The notes beneath the pieces were generated by a model. The model did not search any database. It was not told where the DNA came from and worked only from the letters and a program-made list of their open reading frames with translations. This document shows, piece by piece, positions 1 through 8,948 of a stretch of 64,000 nt of DNA. The translations under genes and the position numbers were made by a program. Every line of letters starts with the position of its first letter. Position 1 is the first letter of the stretch. This stretch comes from UBA7672 sp965229115. GTDB lineage: Bacteria; Pseudomonadota; Alphaproteobacteria; Caulobacterales; Hyphomonadaceae. The stretch is from contig CBDDIR010000003.1 in NCBI GenBank assembly GCA_965229115.1, positions 620,001-684,000 on the forward strand, in the 5' to 3' direction.

Positions 1-510
1 GTCGCGCGTTTTCACCGCACGCACGCGATCTAGGAATGGCTGAAGCGGCGCAATCCCGCGCGCCTCGATCGTCGCCTCATCCATGGCAGAGGCGTACATA
101 TCTGCGATCTTTCGCTCGAGCGTTCCGGCCGCGGGCTTCGAGGCGTTCATGCCCTCGATCATCGCCCGCACATCCGCGTCGGCTTTTTCGGTCAACTCCT
201 CCGCCATGCCGATCGACAGCTTGTCCGGCGGCATCTGGTAGGACGACAGCCAGTCGCTGTTCACATAGTTGTAGAAGTCCTGCCCCGGCGTGGTCTTGTC
301 GGTATCGGCTGGTTCGTTCGACGGCAGGCGGGGCGGGCGCGTGAGCAGCTGGTCTTGCTCCGGCAGCAGGCTCGCTACCTCCGCGGATGATGCGCGTATT
401 GCGTCCTTCTCGCTGACGGGAGGCGCGGTACAGCCGGCCAGCGCCACCGAAGCGGCGAGGGCCGCTCCGATCAGGCGCCCGCTCAGGCGGTTCAGCAGGC
501 TTGGGGCCAA
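1..510 (-). CDS. M13 family metallopeptidase lipoprotein, N-terminal part, cut by the left edge
   Basis: The frame is open from a TTG at 510 to base 1 (170 codons), so only the N-terminus is present. AGGAA at 516-520 lies 5 nt before the TTG. A hydrophobic stretch ends in the lipobox LAGC, then DFYNYVNSDWLSSYQMPPDK follows; this matches the M13 N-terminal motif of the next two genes (DFFKYANGTWLSTFKMP). A later segment, MDEATIEARGI, is also shared. The protein is therefore a third tandem M13 copy, expected to be a zinc endopeptidase anchored to an envelope membrane. The HExxH motif lies outside the window, so activity cannot be judged. No ATG start was seen near. Confidence 0.85.
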   Translation of the reverse strand, partial: MAPSLLNRLSGRLIGAALAASVALAGCTAPPVSEKDAIRASSAEVASLLPEQDQLLTRPPRLPSNEPADTDKTTPGQDFYNYVNSDWLSSYQMPPDKLSIGMAEELTEKADADVRAMIEGMNASKPAAGTLERKIADMYASAMDEATIEARGIAPLQPFLDRVRAVKTRD

Positions 511-593
511 AAGCGTTCCTCGCGTGTTTCGCCGAGTCTTTCGCGCCACCCCACGAAGTCAAGCGCACAACACCGTTCAAACGCTGCGCCAGC

Positions 594-631
594 CAAAGGA
601 AAAGCCCGCGACTGTTTCCAGCCGCGGGCTT
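594..631 (-). terminator. Rho-independent terminator after the M13 gene at 657-2720
   Basis: A 9-bp perfect stem (602-610 with 623-631) and a 12-nt loop are followed on the minus strand by TTTTCCTTT. It lies 26 bases beyond the stop codon of the upstream M13 gene and separates it from the edge-cut copy. Confidence 0.75.
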
Positions 632-656
632 CACTCACATGCGTTAAGTCAGGCAG

Positions 657-2720
657 TTACCAGATGCGAACGCGCTGTTCCGGCGCGATATACATCTTGT
701 CGCCTTCCTTCACGTCGAACGCCGTGTACCAGGCGTCGATGTTCGGCACGACGCCGTTGACGCGGTATTGCGCGGGCGAGTGCGGATCGACCTTGAGCAG
801 CTGGCGCGCCATTTCTTCGCGCGAGGTTTCGCGCCAGACCTGGGCCCAGGACAGGAAGAAGCGCTGGTCGCCGGTGTATTTCACGCCGTTGACTTCGAGC
901 ACCGGAGCTTCCTTGCCGCCGAGCGACTGATGATAGGCGGTGTAGGCCATGATGAGGCCGCCGAGGTCGCCGATGTTTTCGCCGGTGGTCAGCTTGCCGC
1001 TCACGCATGCGTCGGTGAACGGGCAGTACTTGTCGTACTGCGCATTCAACGCCGCGGTTTTCAGCATGAACTTCTGCTTGGTTTCCGGCGACCACCAGTC
1101 GCGCTGCACGCCCTGATCGTCGAAGGCCGAACCCTGGTCGTCGAAGCCGTGGCCGATCTCGTGGCCGATGACTGCGCCGATGGCGCCGTAGTTGACGGCC
1201 GGATCAGCATTCACGTCGAAGAAGGGCGGCTGCAGGATGCCGGCCGGGAAAGTGATCTGGTTCATCAGCGGGTTGTAGGACGCGTTCACGGTCTGCGCGT
1301 TCATGCCCCATTCCTCGCGATCGACCGGTTGGTCGAGGCGGGCGACCTGGCGGTTCCACTCGAAGAGTTTGGCGGCCATCACGTTCTCGAACAGCTTGGC
1401 CTTGTCGATCTGCAGGGCGGAGTAGTCGCGCCACTTGTTGGGGTAGCCGACGCGGACTTCGAAGTTGCCGAGTTTCTTGAGGGCTTCGGTGCGGGTGGGA
1501 TCGTCCATCCAGTCGAGCGTTTCGAGGCGGGACTTGAGGGCGGTGTTGAGGTTGCCCACCAGCTCTTCCATCTTCGCCTTGTTCTCGGCGGGGAAGTATT
1601 TGGCGGCGTAGGCTTCGCCCAGCGCTTCGCCGATGTTCTGGTCGATCAGCGTGACGCCGCGCTTCCAGCGGTCGCGCTTGGCGGAGACGCCGCCCAGCGT
1701 CTTGCTGAAGAAGTCGAAGCGGGCGTCGTCGAACGCCTTGGTGAGATAGGCGCCGTTGGCGGAGGCCATCTGGAAGACGAGGTACTTCTTCCAGCTGTCG
1801 ATCGACTGGGTGTCGATCATCTTCGCGCCGGCGGTCACGGAGGTGTCGCCATAAGCCACGATGTGGTCGAGCTTGGTGATGCCCGAGCCCTTGGCCATCG
1901 CCTCGATGTCGATGTTGGGGACGAGCTTCTTGAGGCCGGCGAGGTCCATCGACTTGAAGGCCTTGTCGGGGACGCGCAGGTCCTGCGGGGTCCAGTGGCC
2001 CTTGGCGGCTTCGGTTTCGAACTTGATGACCGTGTCGGCCGATTTTGCGGCGTCCTTGTCGCCCAGCAGTTCGAAGATCTTGGTCACATAGACCTTGTAG
2101 GCGGCGCGGATCGCGTCGTTCTTCTCGCTCTTGGCGAGGTAGTAGTCGCGGTCGGGCATGCCGAGGCCGCCCTGGGCCACCCAGACGGCGTAGCGCTTGG
2201 GATCAGCGGTGTCGGCTTCGATGCCGAAGCCGAAGGGCGCGGTGGCGTAGGGCTTGGACAGGTAGGTCAGCAGCGAGGCGCGGTCGGTGATCGCGTTGAT
2301 CTCTGTGAGGTAGGGCGTGAGGGCTTCGGTGCCGCGCGTTTCCAGCGTCGCTTCGTCCATCCAGCTGGCGTAGAAGTCTGCTGCCTTGGCGACGTTGCTG
2401 CCGGCGGCGGGCGGGGTGGTGGCGAAGCCGTCGATGATCGACTTCACGTCGTTCTCGGATTTCTCGCCCAGCTGGTCGAACGTGCCGTAGCGCGGCTTGT
2501 CGTCCGGCATCTTGAATGTCGAGAGCCATGTGCCGTTGGCGTATTTGAAGAAGTCATCGCCCGGCTTGATCGACGTGTCGGCGCTGGTGAAGTCGATGCC
2601 GAATTCGCCGAGCACGGCTTTGGCGGGTGCAGCCGTTTCCGTGGCCGGCGCGGGAGCTTCCGGCGAGCAGGCCGCGAGCAGGGCAACCGCCGACGCGGCC
2701 AGGAGAAGTTTCATTCGCAT
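657..2720 (-). CDS. M13 family zinc metallopeptidase, lipoprotein
   Basis: Neprilysin/PepO-like zinc endopeptidase of 687 residues, the usual family length. The N-terminus MRMKLLLAASAVALLAACSP is a lipoprotein signal with lipobox LAAC, so the enzyme is exported and lipid-anchored. HEIGH at about residues 520-524 supplies two zinc histidines and the catalytic Glu; ENIGDLGG near 581 gives the third ligand; the substrate-binding NASYNP motif precedes it and the chain ends in VRIW as in the family. The ATG at 2720 is chosen because AGAGG sits 8 nt upstream; a GTG at 2729 is in frame but would overlap that site. Middle member of a tandem M13 array; the N-terminus is almost identical to that of the next gene. 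Confidence 0.93.
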   Translation of the reverse strand: MRMKLLLAASAVALLAACSPEAPAPATETAAPAKAVLGEFGIDFTSADTSIKPGDDFFKYANGTWLSTFKMPDDKPRYGTFDQLGEKSENDVKSIIDGFATTPPAAGSNVAKAADFYASWMDEATLETRGTEALTPYLTEINAITDRASLLTYLSKPYATAPFGFGIEADTADPKRYAVWVAQGGLGMPDRDYYLAKSEKNDAIRAAYKVYVTKIFELLGDKDAAKSADTVIKFETEAAKGHWTPQDLRVPDKAFKSMDLAGLKKLVPNIDIEAMAKGSGITKLDHIVAYGDTSVTAGAKMIDTQSIDSWKKYLVFQMASANGAYLTKAFDDARFDFFSKTLGGVSAKRDRWKRGVTLIDQNIGEALGEAYAAKYFPAENKAKMEELVGNLNTALKSRLETLDWMDDPTRTEALKKLGNFEVRVGYPNKWRDYSALQIDKAKLFENVMAAKLFEWNRQVARLDQPVDREEWGMNAQTVNASYNPLMNQITFPAGILQPPFFDVNADPAVNYGAIGAVIGHEIGHGFDDQGSAFDDQGVQRDWWSPETKQKFMLKTAALNAQYDKYCPFTDACVSGKLTTGENIGDLGGLIMAYTAYHQSLGGKEAPVLEVNGVKYTGDQRFFLSWAQVWRETSREEMARQLLKVDPHSPAQYRVNGVVPNIDAWYTAFDVKEGDKMYIAPEQRVRIW

Positions 2721-2770
2721 TGAGTCCACCTCTGGGATCGTCTTCGCCGCCTGACGCAGCGCTTCGGCAC

Positions 2771-2799
2771 GATCTGTCTCACAGACTCAAAGGTGTCAA
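2771..2799 (-). promoter_or_regulatory. Probable sigma70 promoter of the M13 gene at 657-2720
   Basis: On the minus strand TTGACA (2794-2799) is followed after 17 bases by CAGATC (2771-2776). The -35 is perfect and the -10 weak. The implied leader to the ATG at 2720 is about 45 bases. Confidence 0.45.
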
Positions 2800-2844
2800 T
2801 TTAATTTATCGAAAAACAATATATCGACGCACGTTTTGCCCAAC

Positions 2845-2878
2845 AAAAAAGCCCGCGATCCCAGACGAGATCGCGGGC
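2845..2878 (-). terminator. Strong Rho-independent terminator after the M13 gene at 2901-4949
   Basis: A perfect 10-bp stem GCCCGCGATC/GATCGCGGGC (2851-2860 with 2869-2878), an 8-nt loop, and a run of six T on the minus strand. It isolates the two neighbouring M13 paralogues as separate transcripts. Confidence 0.9.
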
Positions 2879-2900
2879 CATTTTTGTCAGTCGATCAGCG

Positions 2901-4949
2901 CTACCAGATCTTCACGCGCTGGGCCGGCGGGATGAACTCCTTGTCGCCTTCCTTCACATCGAACGCGGTGTACCACGCATCGATGTTGCGCTCGGGGATT
3001 GAGCCGCGCGCCGCTGCCGGCGAGTGCGGGTCGGTGCGCATCTGGTTCACGAGAGCGTCGTCACGGATGACGGCGCGCCAGACCTGCGCGTGCGCCATGA
3101 AGAAGCGCTGATCGCCGGTGAGGCCGTCGAGCACCGGAGCTTCCTTGCCGCCGAGCGAGAGGTGATAGGCGGTGTACGCCATCTCCAGACCGCCGAGGTC
3201 GCCGATGTTCTCGCCCATGGTGAGGTCGCCCTTCACGCACTGGCCTTCGAGCGGGCAGAACGCATTGTACTGCGCGCCGAACCGGGTCGTGGCTTCCTTG
3301 AATTTGGCGCGCGTTTCCGGCGTCCACCAGTTCCGGATCTTGCCCATCTCGTCGTACTCGGAGCCCTGGTCGTCGAAGCCATGGCCCATCTCGTGGCCGA
3401 TCACAGCGCCGATGGCGCCATAGTTCACGGCCGGGTCAGCATTCGGATCGAAGAAGGGCGGCTGCAGGATGCCGGCCGGGAAGGTGATCTGGTTCTTCGA
3501 CGGATCGTAGTAGGCGTTCACCGTCTGCGGGTTCATGCCCCACTCGGTGCGATCCACCGGTTCGCCGAGACGCTTCACTTCGCGGTCCCATTCGAACTTG
3601 CGGCCATTGCGCACGTTCTCGAACAGCTTGCCTGCCTCGACCGTGTAGGCGGAGTAGTCGCGCCATTTCACCGGGTAGCCAACGCGCGGATCGAAGGTCG
3701 ACAGCTTCTTCTGCGCTTCGGTACGCGTTGCTTCGTCCATCCATTCCAGCGTCTTCAGGCGCTCGCCCATCGCCGAATTCAGGTTGGCGATCAGCGCATC
3801 CATTTTCGCCTTCGAATCCGGCGGGAAGTATTTGGCGACGTAGAGTTCGCCCACGCCTTCGCCGATCAGGCCGTCGAGCAGCGTCATGCCGCGCTTCCAG
3901 CGGTCGCGCTGCGTTTCCTGCCCTGACAGGGCCTTGCGGAAGAAGGCGAAGTTCGCATCGTCGAACGCTTTCGGCAGGGTCGATGCAGCGTCGTTTGCGA
4001 TGTGGAAGGCGAGATACTTCTTCCACGCATCAACCGGCTGCGTATCCAGCAGCTTCGCGCCATCGCGCAGCGCCGTCGTCTCGTTGACCACGAAATTCTG
4101 CTGCGCGCCGAGGCCCATGGGCTCCAGCATCACATCCCACTCGATAGCCGGGATCATCTTCTTGAGGCCCGCACGGTCGACCGGGTTGTTGGTCGCCTGC
4201 ACGTCGCGCTGTTTCTCAGGCGCCCAGTGCACCGTCGCCAGCTTGGTCTCCAGCGCGATCACCGTGTCAGCCGACTTCGCCGCATCCGTATCGCCGATCA
4301 GTTCGAAGATCTTGGTGACGTAGGCCTTGTAGGCCGCGCGATAGCCGACGAAGCGCTCGTTCTTGTCGAGGTAGAAGTCGCGGTTCGGCATGCCGAGGCC
4401 GGCTTGCGTCACGTTCACCGTGTACTTGGTCGGGTCGACCGGGTCCGGCGAGATGTACATGCCGATCGGGCCCGAATAATCGATATTGCCCATCAGCTTG
4501 ACGATGTCGGTCTTGGTCTTCGCAGCGGCGATCGCATCGAGATCAGCCTTCAGCGGCGTGATCCCGCGCGCTTCGATGGCGGCCTCATCCATCCAGGAGT
4601 TGTACAGGTCCATCACCTTGGCCTGCACCGTGCCGGCTGCCGGCGGCGTCTTCACCAGCTCGTCGAGGATCGTCTTGACGTCCGACTCAGACTTGTCGCG
4701 CAGCACGTCGAACGAGCCATAGCGCGTCTTGTCGGCCGGGATCTTGAAGGTGGAGAGCCAGGTGCCGTTCACATACTTGTAGAAGTCGTCGCCCGGCTTC
4801 ACCGCCTTGTCGACCGCGGCCGTGTCGATGCCGAACGCGCCGATCGCAGCTTTCGGCGCTTCGACTGTCGCCGTAGGCGCAGGCTTTTCAGGAGAGCAGG
4901 CAGCAAGGAGAGCAACCGCGGAAGCGGCTAGAAGCAGTTTCATTCGCAT
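2901..4949 (-). CDS. M13 family zinc metallopeptidase, lipoprotein (paralogue)
   Basis: A 682-residue paralogue of the gene at 657-2720. It carries the same exported lipoprotein signal (MRMKLLLAASAVALLAAC), HEMGH at residues 519-523, ENIGDLGG, NAYYDPSKNQITFPAG before the active site, and a VKIW end. GAGGTG about 6 nt before the ATG supports the start. It has its own promoter-like -35 and its own strong terminator, so it is a single-gene unit. The array probably digests peptides in the periplasm; substrates cannot be read from sequence. Near-identical signal peptides with more diverged mature parts suggest duplication followed by specialisation. Confidence 0.93.
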   Translation of the reverse strand: MRMKLLLAASAVALLAACSPEKPAPTATVEAPKAAIGAFGIDTAAVDKAVKPGDDFYKYVNGTWLSTFKIPADKTRYGSFDVLRDKSESDVKTILDELVKTPPAAGTVQAKVMDLYNSWMDEAAIEARGITPLKADLDAIAAAKTKTDIVKLMGNIDYSGPIGMYISPDPVDPTKYTVNVTQAGLGMPNRDFYLDKNERFVGYRAAYKAYVTKIFELIGDTDAAKSADTVIALETKLATVHWAPEKQRDVQATNNPVDRAGLKKMIPAIEWDVMLEPMGLGAQQNFVVNETTALRDGAKLLDTQPVDAWKKYLAFHIANDAASTLPKAFDDANFAFFRKALSGQETQRDRWKRGMTLLDGLIGEGVGELYVAKYFPPDSKAKMDALIANLNSAMGERLKTLEWMDEATRTEAQKKLSTFDPRVGYPVKWRDYSAYTVEAGKLFENVRNGRKFEWDREVKRLGEPVDRTEWGMNPQTVNAYYDPSKNQITFPAGILQPPFFDPNADPAVNYGAIGAVIGHEMGHGFDDQGSEYDEMGKIRNWWTPETRAKFKEATTRFGAQYNAFCPLEGQCVKGDLTMGENIGDLGGLEMAYTAYHLSLGGKEAPVLDGLTGDQRFFMAHAQVWRAVIRDDALVNQMRTDPHSPAAARGSIPERNIDAWYTAFDVKEGDKEFIPPAQRVKIW

Positions 4950-4998
4950 GAGGTCACCTCAGAGGTCGTGTCTGCGCCGGTAGCAGCGATGGACGCAA

Positions 4999-5027
4999 CG
5001 ATTTCCCCACTGCACATCGAATGTCAA
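4999..5027 (-). promoter_or_regulatory. Probable sigma70 promoter of the M13 gene at 2901-4949
   Basis: Minus-strand TTGACA (5022-5027) with a 17-base spacer and AAATCG (4999-5004) at the -10 position. The perfect -35 with a poor -10 mirrors the arrangement upstream of the paralogue. Confidence 0.4.
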
Positions 5028-5116
5028 TAAATTGGATCGCAAGAATCCGCCGAAACGGCTGCTTTCGTCACGTAAAAGCGCTACGAATCAAGCTGATCGC
5101 CGTCACTCAGGACAAA

Positions 5117-6490
5117 ATGACAGACCCTGCCAGCACTCGCTCTGCCGCAAGACCCTCGGAGACGTTCAAAAGTGGGCGTGGGCGCGACTTCCTTACGATT
5201 GGGGGGGTCTCGGTTGGGGTCCTCGCTGTGCTCGCCGTAACGGGTCAGGCTAGCTGGTTGTTTGCGTTGCTCGGCGCCGCCGTGATCGTGCTTGTCTGCT
5301 TCGGCTGGTATTACGGCACCGTGGATTCTTCTGCCGATGTCGAAGCGGCCAAGCAGGAAGACCTTGCCGCCGAAGCCCGCCGTCGCGTCGAAACCGAGCG
5401 CCGCTTCCGCGTCGAGCTGATCGAGGCGCTGCCCGAGATCGCGATGTACATCGACAGCCAGGGCAAGGTGGAAGGCGCCAACCCTGCCGCCCGCAGCGAA
5501 TTCCGCTTCGCCGCCAACGGCCCGCAACTCACCACCATTGTCCGTCGCCCGGAATTGCTCGCGGCGGTCGACATGGCGCGCCGCACGCGTGAAGCGCAGA
5601 GCTTCGAGATCGTCCAGCGTGACCAGACTGATCGGCACTTCGCTTGCGTTGCGTCTCCGCTTGGCCTTGGCGTGCTGCTCACGCTGCACGACTACACCGA
5701 CATCAAGCGCATGGAGCTCGCGCGCGTCGACTTCCTCGCCAACGCCAGCCACGAGCTTCGCACGCCGCTCACATCCCTGTCGGGGTTTATCGAAACCATT
5801 CGCGGACCCGCTCGCGACGATCCCGAAGCGCGTGACCGCTTCCTCGAGATCATGCAGGGTCAGGCAGATCGCATGCGCCGCCTGATCAGCGACCTGCTTT
5901 CGCTGTCGCGTATCGAGCTGGTCGAACACCGCCCGCCGGAAGGCACGGCCGACCTCGCTTCCATCGTCACCGAGGTGCGCGAAGCCGTTGCCCCCGTTGC
6001 GAAAGCGCGCGGTGTTGAGCTGCGCATCACCGGGGGAGGGGCGCCCGTGAACGTTACCGGCGCGCGCGATGAACTTACGCAAGTCGTTCAGAACCTGATC
6101 GACAATGCCATCAAGTATTCCGAGACCGGCGACATCGTCGAAATCGAGATCGCGTCGGGTGTTGCAGCCAGCGAAGCCGCGCAGCTGGCCGGCCGCCGCT
6201 GGGAGGACGCTGGCCGCATGTCGATCGCGACGGCGCCCGGCGCCAGCAACGCACGCAGCTTCGCTGTGCTGCGCGTCAGCGACAGCGGGCCCGGCATCGA
6301 GCGGCAGTATCTTCCGCGCCTGTCGGAGCGCTTCTATCGCGTCGATCAGGGTCGTGGCCTCAAGCCGGGCACCGGCCTTGGCCTCGCCATCGTGAAACAC
6401 GTCGTTCAGCGCCATCGCGGCGAACTCGTCGTCGAAAGCGAGCCGGGTCGCGGCTCCGCCTTCGGCGTCGTGCTTCCGCAGAGCGGCTGA
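5117..6490 (+). CDS. phoR: PhoR-type phosphate-regulon sensor histidine kinase
   Basis: A 457-residue membrane kinase. Two hydrophobic segments at about 25-70 (ending CFGWYYG) anchor it, followed by a PAS-like region (EALPEIAMYIDSQGKVEGAN). The H-box ANASHELRTPLTSL carries the phosphorylated His212; the N-box QNLIDNAIKYSE and the G-boxes SDSGPGIE and GTGLGLAIVKH bind ATP. This layout is that of PhoR, which phosphorylates PhoB under phosphate limitation. The ATG at 5117 is preferred, with AGGA 4 nt upstream; an in-frame start at 5021 lacks a site. phoB lies 11 kb away with pstB and phoU, whereas in relatives phoR usually begins that operon. The phoR name is by family and by this distant linkage. 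Confidence 0.8.
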   Translation: MTDPASTRSAARPSETFKSGRGRDFLTIGGVSVGVLAVLAVTGQASWLFALLGAAVIVLVCFGWYYGTVDSSADVEAAKQEDLAAEARRRVETERRFRVELIEALPEIAMYIDSQGKVEGANPAARSEFRFAANGPQLTTIVRRPELLAAVDMARRTREAQSFEIVQRDQTDRHFACVASPLGLGVLLTLHDYTDIKRMELARVDFLANASHELRTPLTSLSGFIETIRGPARDDPEARDRFLEIMQGQADRMRRLISDLLSLSRIELVEHRPPEGTADLASIVTEVREAVAPVAKARGVELRITGGGAPVNVTGARDELTQVVQNLIDNAIKYSETGDIVEIEIASGVAASEAAQLAGRRWEDAGRMSIATAPGASNARSFAVLRVSDSGPGIERQYLPRLSERFYRVDQGRGLKPGTGLGLAIVKHVVQRHRGELVVESEPGRGSAFGVVLPQSG

Positions 6491-6510
6491 TTCAGAACAG
6501 CTGATCCTCA

Positions 6511-6551
6511 AAACGAAAACGCCGGCCAAGGGTCAACACCCCATGGCCGGC
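6511..6551 (-). terminator. Rho-independent terminator after the TonB receptor at 6578-8857
   Basis: An 8-bp stem GCCGGCCA/TGGCCGGC (6521-6528 with 6544-6551) followed on the minus strand by GTTTTCGTTTT. It lies between convergent phoR and the receptor; the T-rich side serves the receptor. Confidence 0.75.
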
Positions 6552-6577
6552 GCTGTCGTCGCTCTTCGCAGAGCTCT

Positions 6578-8857
6578 CTAGTATTTCAGCGTCAGCGACA
6601 CCGAGTAGTTCGCGCCCGTCTGCGTGTACGCATCGAGGATCGGGTTGACCGTCAGGTACTGAGCGCCGCCGGTCGGCGGGAACGGCGCCACGTAGGCAGC
6701 CGTGCCGCGCACATCGCTCCACATCCAGTACTTCGCATCGAACAGGTTGAAGGCGCCCGCACGGATCGTCGCGAAGTCCGTCACGTTCCAGTAGGCGGTG
6801 AGGTCCATCGTGAAGTAGGCGGGCGTTTCGAACAGGTTGTCGTTCGGCGAGGCGTTGATGTTCTGGGCGATCTTGTCGCCCTCTTTCGGGCCGACATAGG
6901 TGCCGATCAGCTGGCCGCCGAACAGTTTGGTCGGGTCGTCATAGGTGAGGCCGGCGACGACCTTGTACGGGTCGATGCTCTGACGCGGCAGGGTCGAGCC
7001 CGGCAGCTTGTCGTCGCCTTCCGTGTAGGAGGCGGCGGCGCGCAGGCCGAAGCCGTTGTCCCAGCGCGCATTCAGTTTTGCCTCGATGCCGTCGACCTTA
7101 ACGGCCGCGACGTTGACGTACTGATACACGGCGGGGTTCGCCACCGTGCCTGCGCCGGCGACCATCTCCTGCGAAATGAAGTCCTTGTAGTCGGCCGAGA
7201 AGGCGACGAGTTCGCCGGCCCACACGCCGCCGAGGGCGTTGATGTTGCGCAGGCGGGCGCCGATCTCGGTCGACTTGCTCGATTCCGGTTTGAGGTCCGG
7301 GTTGGCGATCGAGGTGTAGCCTTGGGCGAGGTTCGAGAACGAGTTGTTCACCTGACTCGGCTCGGGCGCCTTGTAGCCTTCGCCATAGTTGGCGAAGAGG
7401 CCGAACCAGTCCTGCGGCCATGCCACCACGCCGATCTTCGGCGAGACCTTGTCGCCTTTGGACGGCTTGGTCTGCACGGCGGTCGGGTAGAGCGAGTCAG
7501 GCTTCGGCGTCAGCTCGTACGAGTCGTAGCGCAGGGCGGGGTAAACCGTGACCATGCCGTCCATGAACGAGATCTGGTCCTGCAGGAACACGCCGGTGAG
7601 TTTGTAGTCGGTAACCGGGAAGGCGCGCGTCGGGAACACGTCCGGCGGGGTCGGCACGGTTCCGCCGCGGATGCCGGCCTGTTCGGTTTCCGAGTAGTCG
7701 GCGCCTGCGATGATACGGTGAGCGGACCAGCCGGCGTCGAAGCCTGCAACTGCTTGGGCGCTCGCGCCCCAGACCGCGTTGTCGAACAGGTTGTCGCGCG
7801 TGCGGTCGACCAGAACGGTGCGGTCTTCATACGTGAACTGGCGCGTCTTGCTCTTCTGCGAATAGACGTTCCACTTGGCCGTCTGGAAGAAGTTGTCGCC
7901 GAAATTCATCTCGTGGTCGAAGCTGTAGCGCTGACGGTTCGTGTCATCGGCGCCCAGAACCTGCGAGACAGTCGCCGAACGGCCCGAGAGGACGTCGCCG
8001 GCCATGGAGTTCTCGTTCGACTCGTAGGTGAAGCGGAAGCGATGCGTGTCGCCCGGCGCCCAGACGATCTTGCCGAGAACAGCGTCGGACTCGAAGTCCA
8101 TCGGGTTCGGGGCGGTGCGGGTGGAGTTGAGGGCGAAGTTCGTTCCCTTGTTGTGGGTCTCTTCGCCGTCTCGGCGTGTGTAGGAGACCATGGCAGACCA
8201 GTCGCCGAAGACGGTGGCGCCGATCACGCTGTTGGCCCAGCTCTCGTCAGCTGACGAATAGGCCGAGCGGGCGCGCACGCCGAAGGAGCGGCCATCTTGC
8301 ACCAGATCGTCCGGATCGCGCGTGATGAAGCTGACTGCGCCGGCGACGCCGTCCGAGCCGTAGAGGGCCGACGCCGGGCCACGCAGGATCTCGACGGACT
8401 TCAGCAGGTCCATGTCGACATAGTCGCCACGGCCGTTTGCCGTCGGGCCGAACGCGTAGGCGTCCGGAACGCGGATGCCATCGACCTGGATCAGGACGCG
8501 GTTGCCTTCGAGGCCGCGGATCGAGAAGCCGGAGTTGCGGTCACGACCGCCCGAACCCAGTGCCGCGCCGAAGCGCTGCGTCGACGAACGCACCGACACG
8601 CCCGGCTCGAAGCGGACGAGGTCCTTGATGTCCGTGACCAGCTCGTCCTCGATCGTCTTCTCGGAGATCACCGACACGGTGGCCGGAACTTCATCGACGC
8701 GCTGTTCGACGCGGGTCGCGGTGACCGTGACCTGATCGCGCTGTTGATCGTCCGTGACCGCCTCAGGGGCCGGACCCGATTGAGCGAAGGCCGCGCCGGC
8801 GCCGAGCGCCAGCGTAACCGTCGAGAAGACCGTACCGGCCATCAGACGAAACCGCAT
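6578..8857 (-). CDS. TonB-dependent outer-membrane receptor, heme/hemoglobin-receptor type
   Basis: A 759-residue receptor with a cleavable signal (ending GAGAAFAQ), a TonB box region DQVTVTATRVEQ, and a plug domain with VPATVSVISEKTI, FSIRGLEGNRVLIQVDGIR and SVEILRGPASALYGSDGVAG. The C-terminal beta-barrel ends in the outer-membrane signature SVSLTLKY. The plug sequence resembles the hemoglobin/transferrin/lactoferrin receptor group, so an iron or tetrapyrrole substrate is likely, but substrate assignment is inference. AGGG 7 nt before the ATG supports the start. A perfect inverted repeat lies 20-38 bases upstream. The DUF4198 gene is just upstream on the same strand, and the chelatase and DUF6607 genes diverge beyond it. 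Confidence 0.88.
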   Translation of the reverse strand: MRFRLMAGTVFSTVTLALGAGAAFAQSGPAPEAVTDDQQRDQVTVTATRVEQRVDEVPATVSVISEKTIEDELVTDIKDLVRFEPGVSVRSSTQRFGAALGSGGRDRNSGFSIRGLEGNRVLIQVDGIRVPDAYAFGPTANGRGDYVDMDLLKSVEILRGPASALYGSDGVAGAVSFITRDPDDLVQDGRSFGVRARSAYSSADESWANSVIGATVFGDWSAMVSYTRRDGEETHNKGTNFALNSTRTAPNPMDFESDAVLGKIVWAPGDTHRFRFTYESNENSMAGDVLSGRSATVSQVLGADDTNRQRYSFDHEMNFGDNFFQTAKWNVYSQKSKTRQFTYEDRTVLVDRTRDNLFDNAVWGASAQAVAGFDAGWSAHRIIAGADYSETEQAGIRGGTVPTPPDVFPTRAFPVTDYKLTGVFLQDQISFMDGMVTVYPALRYDSYELTPKPDSLYPTAVQTKPSKGDKVSPKIGVVAWPQDWFGLFANYGEGYKAPEPSQVNNSFSNLAQGYTSIANPDLKPESSKSTEIGARLRNINALGGVWAGELVAFSADYKDFISQEMVAGAGTVANPAVYQYVNVAAVKVDGIEAKLNARWDNGFGLRAAASYTEGDDKLPGSTLPRQSIDPYKVVAGLTYDDPTKLFGGQLIGTYVGPKEGDKIAQNINASPNDNLFETPAYFTMDLTAYWNVTDFATIRAGAFNLFDAKYWMWSDVRGTAAYVAPFPPTGGAQYLTVNPILDAYTQTGANYSVSLTLKY

Positions 8858-8876
8858 GTAGTGTCCCTTTGATCCC

Positions 8877-8895
8877 GCAAATGCGTTGCATTTGC
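8877..8895 (-). promoter_or_regulatory. Candidate operator: perfect inverted repeat before the TonB receptor
   Basis: GCAAATGC-GTT-GCATTTGC is a perfect 8-3-8 inverted repeat 20 bases upstream of the receptor start. Its size and TGCAAAT-like half sites resemble Fur-family boxes of alphaproteobacteria; the assignment to Fur or to another metal regulator is inference. Confidence 0.5.
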
Positions 8896-8948
8896 ATCCA
8901 GAAATTGCGCCCGCCCTTTGGGTCGGACGTTATGAAAACGTCAGCCCG

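Noticed and set aside
768..2723. Long open frame on the plus strand opposite the M13 gene
   Set aside because: It is antisense to a clear M13 peptidase with all motifs; its valine/glycine/arginine-rich composition is typical of a shadow of GC-rich coding DNA.
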